This document shows, one piece after another, positions 1-5,219 of a stretch of 5,219 bases of DNA. The stretch's first letter is position 1. Every line of letters begins with the position of its first letter. Below the pieces are notes generated by a model that was given only the letters and a program-made list of their open reading frames with translations, was not told the DNA's origin and ran no database searches. The position numbers and the translations under genes were made by a program. Location: assembly GCF_041929845.1 (NCBI RefSeq), contig NZ_JBHEEH010000039.1, positions 1 to 5,219 of the forward strand, given 5' to 3'. This stretch comes from Paenochrobactrum pullorum. GTDB lineage: Bacteria; Pseudomonadota; Alphaproteobacteria; Rhizobiales; Rhizobiaceae.

Positions 1-1
1 T

Positions 2-238
2 CGTAGCGACATCCAGACTGAAGCATTTCAGCACTGGGAGATTGACCACGCCAATGACACCTAGCACCCCAACATGCGAACGCATGTCACGGTTGATGAA
101 ACGGATATCAAGCAGATGGAAGGCAGCGAGTCCATTGAGCTTTGTGTGCAAGCAATGACGTTCATGATGAACAACGGGAATTGGCGCGCAAACCTGCCGT
201 TCGACTATCATGGGTACTTTATAAAAACTGAGCGCTAA
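2..238 (+). pseudogene. 3' remnant of an unidentified coding frame, broken by an internal TAG
   Basis: One reading frame with coding-like composition runs from the left edge to a TAA at 236-238 and is interrupted only by TAG at 62-64. Both sides of the stop read in the same phase. The part after the stop could start at ATG 74 and give 54 residues, ending in LPFDYHGYFIKTER, but no Shine-Dalgarno sequence precedes that ATG. The simplest reading is the C-terminal end of a gene carrying a nonsense mutation; a small real ORF at 74-238 is the alternative. I do not recognise the family. The minus strand is also open from an ATG at 211 to the window edge, but it lies in codon-aligned register and its product is rich in His and Val, as expected for an antisense shadow. 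Confidence is low because the 5' part is outside the window. Confidence 0.35.
72..87. repeat. Perfect inverted repeat, 7-bp arms
   Basis: The arms ACATGCG (72-78) and CGCATGT (81-87) are exact reverse complements separated by AA. The dyad covers the ATG at 74 of the frame described above. Its size and symmetry would suit a dimeric protein site, but it lies inside a coding-like frame and may be chance. Confidence 0.4.
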
Positions 239-400
239 ATGAACATCGTCATATACCGCTGGACTCGTGTTTTTTACACTCATCCCCTGCCCCCTGATCA
301 CGGTCATTAAGTATTGTATATGGTTGCGTGGTTCGTTACCCACGATTTGAACCTGTTTTCTATAAGGTACTGATATAACTTATAAAACGAAATTCTGATG

Positions 401-430
401 GGTTTTTGAGTTTTTGGACAACAAAAAACC
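401..430. repeat. Inverted repeat with T-rich and A-rich arms
   Basis: The arms GGTTTTT (401-407) and AAAAACC (424-430) are exact complements with a 16-nt interior. A second pairing, TTTTTG with CAAAAA, is nested inside. The stem is AT-rich and not followed by a T tract, so I do not call it a terminator. Confidence 0.35.
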
Positions 431-471
431 TCGGCCAACGGTTTGAATTGATTGTGTTTTTTATTCAATTT

Positions 472-500
472 GGTTACGGGGGCTCGCAGCCCCCGATACC
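472..500. repeat. Strong GC hairpin (8-bp stem, 3-nt loop)
   Basis: CGGGGGCT (477-484) pairs perfectly with AGCCCCCG (488-495) around the loop CGC. Outside a two-base mismatch, GGT (472-474) pairs with ACC (498-500). No run of T follows on either strand, so it is not a typical intrinsic terminator. It stands out against the AT-rich surroundings. It could be a recombination or element end, a transcription block of another kind, or part of a structured RNA. Confidence 0.55.
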
Positions 501-524
501 GACATTCCCTTCAAGTGCCGGTGT
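496..524. repeat. Second hairpin overlapping the first
   Basis: The left arm ATACCGACA (496-504) pairs with TGCCGGTGT (516-524) with one T-G wobble and one A-C mismatch, around an 11-nt loop. It shares bases 496-500 with the outer part of the hairpin at 472-500, so the outer pairs of the first and this stem exclude each other. Confidence 0.4.
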
Positions 525-651
525 AAGATGAGTTTCAAAGAGGTGGCCGCAAATGAGACCGATCTCAGGAAAATTCTGTGGCCGGACTGAAGCTTTACAG
601 CACTATCACCTGTCGAGTGATTTCACGGCAGGGCACAAAAGTCGGGAATGC

Positions 652-831
652 TTATAGCCGTTGACTATCGCTATGAGCGTGCTCGTTAGATATCAGCATC
701 GTTCCGTCAGCACCTGTCTCTGCCACCATTTTTTCGCCGTAGTGCGAAAATTCGGCATCTGTCCCATCAAACTCCGCAAGACGGACTGGGGCATTTCCAG
801 CTTCCGTCCAGGTTATTTCGCGGCCCCGTTC
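652..831 (-). pseudogene. Coding-like frame without a start, unidentified
   Basis: On the minus strand a 59-codon frame lies between an in-frame TAG (832-834) and a TAA (652-654). It has the mixed composition of a real protein, with segments such as EITWTEAGNAPVRLAEFDG and GADGTMLISNEHAHSD. No start codon with a ribosome binding site opens it; the only internal ATGs lie late in the frame. I read it as the 3' end of a gene whose 5' part has been lost or frame-shifted. I do not recognise the family, and a chance open frame is possible. Confidence 0.25.
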
Positions 832-957
832 CTAAGGTGTAAAATCGATTAACTTTGCAAAGCAAAGATGCGCTTGACCAATTGCCGACGCGCCTAGGAG
901 CAGCATGGTTAGCCGCGGAGGCATCGTACCCTCATCGGAAACTCAACTCGGGGCTAT

Positions 958-1121
958 TCATACCTCTCCAATCGGCGTGTCACCTTCTGCTTGCTTCAAA
1001 ACAAACGCGATCTGTGCCTCTGAAAATTTGGATGCCTTCAACGAATTCTCCTTCTCCCCGATAAGGGATCATAAATGGAAAATTCCAGCTCTGCATGGCC
1101 TGATTTAATGGGGGCACGTCA
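958..1121 (-). mobile_element. Left end and start of orfA of an IS3-family element (truncated)
   Basis: Reading the minus strand, a probable IS end starts with TGACGTGCCCCC at 1121. It is followed by a leader with the strong Shine-Dalgarno GGAGAAGGAG (1057-1048), then TTG (1041-1039, probably an ancestral ATG). The frame MKASKFSEAQIAFVLKQAEG continues through DTPIGEV and stops at TGA 958-960. This closely resembles the N-terminus of IS3-family OrfA, the helix-turn-helix protein of the transposase (typical form: FTEEQIAFVLKQAE, TPVAEVCRKAGIS). Only 27 residues remain of roughly 90-100. The catalytic part and the right end are missing, so the piece cannot transpose. The exact IS end is inferred from the usual TG start of IS3 elements and was not matched to a reference. 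Confidence 0.75.
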
Positions 1122-1216
1122 CTTGTGAACTCACTACCATTGATACTGATAATCATACTGGGCTTTCCACGTTCTTCAATAGTTTGATCCAACGCACGGG
1201 CAACCCGAAATACGAC
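1122..1216 (-). pseudogene. Internal fragment of an IS3-family orfB transposase (rve integrase core)
   Basis: The minus-strand frame reads RVARALDQTIEERGKP, then SMIISINGSEFTS. It matches the stretch of IS3-family OrfB around the second catalytic Asp (usual form: ERGKP, then IVSDNGTEFTS). The catalytic Asp of the DNG motif is replaced by Ile here, so this copy would be inactive even if complete. An in-frame TGA lies just upstream (1217-1219). Beyond it, in another frame, ERLLVSRISG (about 1240-1210) faintly resembles the family's ECLALVADTSISG segment, suggesting an old frameshift. Similarity ends exactly where the probable left end of the next IS begins, at 1121. It is a relic, not a gene. 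Confidence 0.7.
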
Positions 1217-1287
1217 TCACCAACAGCCGTTCTTCAACATAACCTCACACGATTAAATCAATACAATAAGACGCTACGCCATTAAAA

Positions 1288-2712
1288 TTATGCTGGACCG
1301 TTTAGCGCGATGCAACTTGCATAATATTCTAAGCTCTTCTTAGGCGTACGTTTCTGCGTCGTTTGATCGATATGTATTAACCCAAAACGATTGGCCAAGC
1401 CGAGTGTCCATTCCAGATTGTCAGTAGACGACCAATACATCATACCTGAAAGGTTTACCCCCTGTTTGTAAGCTTCGAGCGCAGCGGTGATATAGCCCTT
1501 CATGAATCTGACACGGTCAGGATCATTGATGACAAGATCCTTCGGCATCTTTTCATCGAACTCCTGTAACGGAACCTCTTCTTTGGTAGCAAAGCCAAAT
1601 TCCGTCGCAAGAATTTCCGGGCCACCGTACTTCTTGTGAATGTCCAGCAAGACCTTAGTATAACTATCGGGATCGTACGGGAACTCCAACGTCAGCTCTA
1701 TATCTGGAGGAGGAGCAACCATCGTGGTGCCAAGCGGAGAATCCGGATCGTTTGCTACAAAACCTCTTGTATAGAAATTGGCGCCGAAGAAATCCGGCAT
1801 GATCGCTATCGTCTCAAGGTCTCCGTCCCTGATATACGGTTCGACCATCGGGACGATGATATCGGGATATCCTTTACCGTAAGCCGGACCAGGCATAGCT
1901 TCGTTCCAAAGCACATCCATGAAACGGGCCGCTTTAACGTCTTCCTCTTTGCCTGAGGGTGCTTCAACCGGCTGCATGTTAAATGCAGATGAAATCTTCA
2001 CATTCGGCAGATTGGACTTTACGGCCGCATGCATATGTCCCTGAGCAAGATTGATATGATGTATGGCGGCGCCAAGATATTCTCTGGAACGATAACCAGG
2101 TGCAAAAGCTCCATTACCGTAACCAAAGGCCGCTAAGGCGTTAGGTTCATTGAACATTAGCCATCTTTTGGCCCGATCACCGACCAATCTCGCCATGATA
2201 TCGGCAAAATCTCCCATTCGCTTGGTGATGTCCCGATCCAGAAAGTCTCCTGCCCACAGTGGGGTTTCCCAGTGAGACAACGTGGGCATCGGCTCCAGGC
2301 CATGCTCAAGCATGGAGTCTACCAAACGATCATAATACGACATGGCGCGCATATTGGGAGAGCCGGGCGTTTCAGGTTGGATTCGGGGCCATGAGAACGA
2401 AAAGCGATAGGTATTTACGCCTGCGTTTTGGAGTAACTTGAACTCATCGACATAGCGCAGCTGAAATTCGGTATTACGCTGATTGATCGTTCCGTCCGCG
2501 GTGCTACCTTTATTATCGAGGAAGACGTCCCAGTTACTCCTTCCCCGACCCTCGCGGCTTTCGGTCTGTCCGGCGGATGTCGCTACTCCCCAGATAAAAC
2601 CATCTGGAAAGTTCGCGGTTGCTGCCATGACGTTTCGTGGTAAAGCACTGGCCATCATCGTCGCCCCCGCTCCTTTAAGAAGCGTCCGTCTTGAAAGTGC
2701 AAATGAAGTCAT
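1288..2712 (-). CDS. Tat-exported family 1 glycoside hydrolase (beta-glucosidase-like)
   Basis: Predicted retaining beta-glycosidase of family GH1 acting in the periplasm. I prefer ATG 2712 (474 residues) because GTGAGTAG lies just upstream; the in-frame GTG at 2724 has no ribosome site. Residues 7-13 read SRRTLLK, a Tat twin-arginine motif. A hydrophobic stretch follows and likely cleavage is after VMA (about residue 30). The mature part has the GH1 order: FIWGVATSAGQ (Gln49), TLSHWETP (His147), FNEP with acid/base Glu189, GANFYT (about 310-315), ATEFG with nucleophile Glu371, and DNLEW plus RFGLIHID near the end. The length is normal for GH1 plus a leader. Several motifs are atypical: TEFG for TENG, GQTES for YQIEG, HWE for HWD. 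Second gene of a likely operon behind the outer-membrane protein. The substrate is unknown; export argues against a phospho-glucosidase. Confidence 0.9.
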   Translation of the reverse strand: MTSFALSRRTLLKGAGATMMASALPRNVMAATANFPDGFIWGVATSAGQTESREGRGRSNWDVFLDNKGSTADGTINQRNTEFQLRYVDEFKLLQNAGVNTYRFSFSWPRIQPETPGSPNMRAMSYYDRLVDSMLEHGLEPMPTLSHWETPLWAGDFLDRDITKRMGDFADIMARLVGDRAKRWLMFNEPNALAAFGYGNGAFAPGYRSREYLGAAIHHINLAQGHMHAAVKSNLPNVKISSAFNMQPVEAPSGKEEDVKAARFMDVLWNEAMPGPAYGKGYPDIIVPMVEPYIRDGDLETIAIMPDFFGANFYTRGFVANDPDSPLGTTMVAPPPDIELTLEFPYDPDSYTKVLLDIHKKYGGPEILATEFGFATKEEVPLQEFDEKMPKDLVINDPDRVRFMKGYITAALEAYKQGVNLSGMMYWSSTDNLEWTLGLANRFGLIHIDQTTQKRTPKKSLEYYASCIALNGPA

Positions 2713-2716
2713 AATA

Positions 2717-2724
2717 CTACTCAC
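2717..2724 (-). promoter_or_regulatory. Ribosome binding site that decides the GH1 start
   Basis: GTGAGTAG on the minus strand ends 4 nt before ATG 2712, with its GAG core 7 nt away. The GTG inside this same sequence is the alternative upstream start, which would add only four residues (MSSI) and has no ribosome site of its own. Confidence 0.5.
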
Positions 2725-2775
2725 AATAAAAGATTAATGATCCAAACAGCAATTTTGCATGCGTCATTATTTCGA

Positions 2776-3606
2776 CTATTCGGGAAAGAAGAATGTTATT
2801 CCAGTGCGGATACCCCATTTCGGACTACCCCTTGGTGCTTCAGCATAGTATTTCCCGCCAATTTCGAAACTCATAGCTTGGTTGCCGATATTAAATACTT
2901 TAGACGCAGAAAGATTAACCGGAACCGTCCAATTTTCATGTTTCCAGTCGTAGGTTGATTCAACCGTGAGGTTGAGCGAGCGCCCGCCGCCGAAGTCATA
3001 GGACAAGAACGGCTCAATTTGACTGACACTGAAACCCTCACGATCATGTTTAGAAGATAGGGACCAGACATGACTGACAAGAGCGCCGGCCGTCCATCCA
3101 TTTTTTTGGACAAGAGCCACACCGGTCGGGCCGGCTCCCCACTGCCCTGTGCCGAGGCTAGAATTGGTGGCTGTTGGGACAAGTAGTGCTGGCCCAATTC
3201 CCCACAAAACACCTCCGGCTCCAGGCTGAGCCGGAGACAGGAAGAAACTGGCATTGATGTCGCCGAGGCCAGCGGTGCTTTTGTCTGGTGTATAATTGTT
3301 GTAGGCTATAGGAACAATCAACCGGGTGATCAGATTCCACTGATCATCAAGCTGGAACGGGATAACTGGCTCAATGTTGGCTAAATAGGAAAAACTATTG
3401 CTTCGGTCGCCGCCTTGGAAATTAAAGTCTTGAGTTATCGGAACGCTGATAACAGGCGCAAGCGGATTGGCAGCCGCCTTGGAAAGGTCGTCTACAGACT
3501 GTTGAGCGTGAACAATGCTGCACTTCGTTGACACAAGAGCTGCGATTACTAATAAACTTTTTTTCCGTCCATAGCTGCTTTTTATCAAGTCGCCCCCGCG
3601 GTGCAT
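2776..3606 (-). CDS. Outer-membrane beta-barrel protein, Phenol_MetA_deg-like (putative channel)
   Basis: Predicted outer-membrane protein of the Phenol_MetA_deg-like group (PF13557), often annotated only as transporter; a role in uptake of hydrophobic or aromatic compounds is suspected for the family but not proven. From ATG 3606 it has 276 residues: a basic start with GRKK, a hydrophobic stretch SLLVIAALVS and probable signal-peptidase cleavage after IVHA (about residue 34). Family-like features follow: SVDDLSKAAANPLAPVISVP, alternating aromatic strands, GLGDI, GIGPALLVPT, TVPVNLSASKVFNIG, and the typical ending FFFP. The frame is open up to ATG 3678, but that start would lie upstream of the probable promoter and would bury the signal peptide. 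TTG 3588, behind a G-rich stretch, is another possible start. First gene of the likely operon with the GH1 enzyme, read away from the AraC-type regulator. Confidence 0.8.
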   Translation of the reverse strand: MHRGGDLIKSSYGRKKSLLVIAALVSTKCSIVHAQQSVDDLSKAAANPLAPVISVPITQDFNFQGGDRSNSFSYLANIEPVIPFQLDDQWNLITRLIVPIAYNNYTPDKSTAGLGDINASFFLSPAQPGAGGVLWGIGPALLVPTATNSSLGTGQWGAGPTGVALVQKNGWTAGALVSHVWSLSSKHDREGFSVSQIEPFLSYDFGGGRSLNLTVESTYDWKHENWTVPVNLSASKVFNIGNQAMSFEIGGKYYAEAPRGSPKWGIRTGITFFFPE

Positions 3607-3643
3607 TCTTATAGTTTCTTTGCAATCGCTCGTTCTCTGGCAG

Positions 3644-3671
3644 ATTTTAACCCCTTGAGTATGCAAAACAA
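3644..3671 (-). promoter_or_regulatory. Probable promoter of the channel-GH1 operon
   Basis: On the minus strand a weak -35 box TTGTTT (3671-3666) is separated by 16 nt from a good -10 box TAAAAT (3649-3644). Transcription would start near 3637, leaving a leader of about 30 nt before ATG 3606. The weak -35 beside a repeated upstream site is what one expects of a promoter that depends on an AraC-type activator. Predicted by eye only. Confidence 0.5.
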
Positions 3672-3674
3672 TGC

Positions 3675-3708
3675 GCATTTATCCCATTTTCAAATTGCAT
3701 TTATCCCA
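3675..3708. promoter_or_regulatory. Direct-repeat operator, likely site of the AraC-type regulator
   Basis: GCATTTATCCCA occurs twice, at 3675-3686 and 3697-3708, exactly 22 bp apart, and the match continues one mismatch later with TT. Read toward the operon, the copies are TGGGATAAATGC. A step of about two helical turns with both copies in the same direction is typical of AraC/XylS-family sites. The nearer copy ends 3 bp before the -35 box of the operon promoter, the position expected for direct activation. The gene for a regulator of this family begins 165 bp away. That this protein binds here is inference. Confidence 0.7.
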
Positions 3709-3764
3709 ATTCTCCAGCGCCGAATTATCTGAGTGATGCCTTTTATTATTTGAAACAAGAAAGA

Positions 3765-3792
3765 TTGACTGCCGCGGTTATATTGCCACAAT
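3765..3792 (+). promoter_or_regulatory. Possible promoter of the AraC-type regulator
   Basis: TTGACT (3765-3770) and CACAAT (3787-3792) are 16 nt apart, matching 5 of 6 and 4 of 6 bases of the -35 and -10 consensus. Transcription would begin about 75 nt before ATG 3874. It lies 57 bp beyond the direct repeat, so the same operator could also affect the regulator's own expression. Confidence 0.4.
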
Positions 3793-3833
3793 ACTGATGG
3801 TGGATGTTCACAACAAAATCGCCAATACTGCTG
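3789..3833 (+). repeat. Short direct repeat in the regulator leader
   Basis: CAATACTGATG (3789-3799) and CAATACTGCTG (3823-3833) match at 10 of 11 bases with a 34-bp step. The first copy overlaps the predicted -10 box. The step does not match whole helical turns well, and it may be chance. Confidence 0.25.
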
Positions 3834-3873
3834 CTGTTTACACCGTAAAGAGGCACTAGAGAACGAGAAGACA

Positions 3874-4911
3874 ATGAACCGCAATGTTACACTTTCAACT
3901 GATATGATTGATTTGGCTGATCGTGATGAATTTTGGCGCGATGTTTCGAAGATCATTTATGATGTTTCCCCAGTAGTTGCTACGCAAGGTCTTGCCGGTA
4001 GCGTAATTTCCCAACCATTTGGCGAAATGATACTGGGCGCAACGTCTTTCAATAGTCAGTATTGCCAAAGAACTCGGCGTAATATCATGCATGATCCGCT
4101 CGATTCCTATATCGTGCAACTCGTTTTGAGCGGGCCTTACAAAGGAGACTTCAATGGCACTTCAATGACTGTATGTCCGGGGGATATATTTTTCCTCGAC
4201 TTGGACCAACCGCTGGACAGTAAGAAGGAGAAGGGGCGACGTCTATCACTTGTTATACCACGATGCGAAATCCAAAAGATAATCCCCAACAGAAATCTCC
4301 ACGGACAAGTATTGACTTCGAACAGGGGAACAACGAAATTGCTTTCGCATTACATTAAAGGTATTGCCGAAACATTGTCTGATATCGCCGACGACGAGAC
4401 CGAAGCGGTGCAGAATTCTGTTCTATCGCTAATCAGCGAGGCATTTAACGGCATTAAGGCTACAAGAAGTCTGAACGTCGAACTTCCTCTCCGTTCGCGT
4501 ATATTGGGTTTCATCGAACATAATATTAGCGATCCCACATTCGGCCTGCATTCTATCCTGTCCCAGTTTCCAGTATCAAGATCAAGTCTATATCGCGCAT
4601 TCGAAGAAGATGGCGGTATTGCTAACCTCATTCGTCAAAAGCGCCTCGATCATGCCTTTAAACTTCTGACATCCCGGCAGAAGCCAGCTTATTCGGTCAA
4701 AGATGTGGTACGGCGCGTTGGGTTTACCGAAGGTACTCAATTTGCACGTTTCTTTAGGGCACGTTTCGGAATTCAACCTAATGAAGCGCTCGCTCTGAAA
4801 CCGTCTCTCGCTACGGGAACAAATGGCTTCCTCGCCCTGCACGAGCATCTAACCCAGCGTATTTCGAACATTGAAAGAAGTCCCTCTATGCCAATTACAC
4901 ACCGATTTTGA
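3874..4911 (+). CDS. AraC/XylS-family transcriptional regulator (FeaR-like sensor domain)
   Basis: 345-residue cytoplasmic DNA-binding regulator. The N-terminal two thirds (about 15-195) resemble the AraC_binding_2 sensor domain found in FeaR-like activators: DEFWRDVSKIIYDVSP near the start, DSYIVQLVLSGPYKG, and VCPGDIFFLDLDQPL followed by GRRLSLVIPR. The C-terminal part (about 208-307) is the double helix-turn-helix domain: GLHSILSQFPVSRSSLYRAF, then IRQKRLDHAFKLL, then SVKDVVRRVGFTEGTQFARF and FRARFGIQPNE, which fits the family signature. About 38 extra residues follow. ATG 3874 is preceded by GAGAAG 3 nt upstream. It is divergent from the channel-GH1 operon, with a shared 267-bp control region containing a direct repeat, so local control of that operon is likely. 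The FeaR group often senses aromatic compounds, but the ligand here is unknown. Confidence 0.9.
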   Translation: MNRNVTLSTDMIDLADRDEFWRDVSKIIYDVSPVVATQGLAGSVISQPFGEMILGATSFNSQYCQRTRRNIMHDPLDSYIVQLVLSGPYKGDFNGTSMTVCPGDIFFLDLDQPLDSKKEKGRRLSLVIPRCEIQKIIPNRNLHGQVLTSNRGTTKLLSHYIKGIAETLSDIADDETEAVQNSVLSLISEAFNGIKATRSLNVELPLRSRILGFIEHNISDPTFGLHSILSQFPVSRSSLYRAFEEDGGIANLIRQKRLDHAFKLLTSRQKPAYSVKDVVRRVGFTEGTQFARFFRARFGIQPNEALALKPSLATGTNGFLALHEHLTQRISNIERSPSMPITHRF

Positions 4912-5219
4912 ACACAAAAGCCCTCATTGTTTTGAGAAATGCGGAATCTGGGTTAATCGCACGCACGCTTCAGTGGCCATCCGAACTCCCCATCGCATTG
5001 GTACTCGCGGACAGTCGGTTTCGAGTTTGTCGATCGTAGAAGTTTCTTATCCTGGTTTAATCGTTGCCAGAAGAAACAAATTGCCAATGATGAGATTAGC
5101 GATGCGCTAGGCGCGGCTATGTCGCAAAAACCGAAATGGCGAGCGGTTGTTATTCAGATATTTAACCTGTCGGATTTCAATCATGTTGCACGCTCCTGCG
5201 AATTTCAGCATGTTGTTTT
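4908..5219 (+). pseudogene. Unidentified downstream gene, probably frameshifted, running off the right edge
   Basis: A frame starting at TTG 4908 overlaps the regulator's TGA by four bases (TTGA) and reads NTKALIVLRNAESGLIAR on to LADSRFRVCRS, stopping at TAG 5037-5039. A second frame, in another phase and open from 4957 to the window edge, takes over with FLSWFNRCQKKQIANDEISD, KWRAVVIQIFNLSDF and FQHVV. Both look coding-like, and the switch near 5020-5045 suggests one gene broken by a frameshift. No clear ribosome site precedes TTG 4908. The order of strands and helices faintly recalls a response-regulator receiver fold, but no catalytic Asp motif is evident, so I do not assign a family. The second frame alone, from ATG 5119, is the alternative. 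Confidence 0.3.

Larger units (their letters stand above)
239..957. other. Gene-poor stretch without an intact gene
   Basis: I see no intact gene here. Positions 239-470 are AT-rich with short T and A runs and no convincing ORF. Positions 472-524 carry strong hairpins. Positions 525-651 hold only a 20-codon frame starting at ATG 528, with no recognisable product. Positions 652-831 hold a coding-like minus-strand frame without a start. Positions 832-957 show short open frames on both strands that match nothing I know. With the IS remnant that follows, the whole stretch looks like decayed accessory DNA. Confidence 0.5.

Noticed and set aside
2..211. Minus-strand open frame from ATG 211 to the left edge
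   Set aside because: Codon-aligned antisense of the plus-strand frame, with a His- and Val-rich composition typical of shadows and no good ribosome site; not fully excluded, because the gene would extend beyond the window.
320..355. Resemblance to the reverse complement of a tRNA 3' end (TGGTTGCG and GATTTGAACCTG)
   Set aside because: The two pieces are 15 nt apart instead of about 7, the T-arm stem does not pair, and no anticodon or D arm follows; probably chance.
661..852. Plus-strand open frame of 63 codons
   Set aside because: No ribosome site; its composition is worse than that of the opposite minus-strand frame.
855..1108. Plus-strand open frames of 67-69 codons
   Set aside because: No ribosome sites or recognisable domains, and they overlap the IS3 remnants read on the other strand.
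1200..1287. Terminator downstream of the GH1 gene
   Set aside because: No stem followed by a T tract was found on the minus strand; how the operon ends is not visible.
2713..2775. Separate promoter or terminator between the channel and GH1 genes
   Set aside because: Only 63 nt, with no hairpin and no convincing -35/-10 pair, so the two genes are taken as one operon.
1..5219. CRISPR array, rRNA, tRNA, phage or toxin-antitoxin system
   Set aside because: No regularly spaced repeats, no RNA gene signature and no small two-gene pair of that kind are visible.

Overview
The window looks like an accessory, AT-leaning stretch of an alphaproteobacterial chromosome or plasmid, possibly from the Hyphomicrobiales. 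This rests on three inferences: the AraC/FeaR-like regulator style, the type of IS3-family remnant, and a Tat-exported family 1 glycosidase next to a Phenol_MetA_deg-type outer-membrane protein. The genus cannot be told from the sequence alone.

Layout. Positions 1-1287 hold no intact gene. This part contains a nonsense-interrupted coding-like frame at the left edge (2-238), several hairpins (401-430, 472-524), an unidentified coding-like minus-strand frame without a start (652-831), and two pieces of IS3-family transposase genes in scrambled order (958-1216). Positions 1288-3606 hold two genes on the minus strand that look like one operon: a predicted outer-membrane channel (first gene) and a Tat-exported periplasmic beta-glucosidase-like GH1 enzyme (second gene, 63 nt downstream). 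Positions 3607-3873 form a divergent control region with a clear 12-bp direct repeat at a 22-bp step, set just upstream of a plausible promoter for the operon, plus a plausible promoter for the regulator. Positions 3874-4911 encode an AraC/XylS-family regulator. From 4908 to the right edge there are coding-like frames that shift phase, probably a frameshifted or decaying gene that leaves the window.

How the genes may work together (inference). The regulator is transcribed away from the two-gene operon and probably binds the direct repeat to switch that operon on. The outer-membrane protein would let a glycoside, perhaps an aryl or plant glucoside, into the periplasm. The folded, Tat-exported GH1 enzyme would split it there, releasing glucose and an aglycone. 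No inner-membrane transporter or downstream catabolic gene is visible, so the fate of the products and the identity of the substrate remain open.
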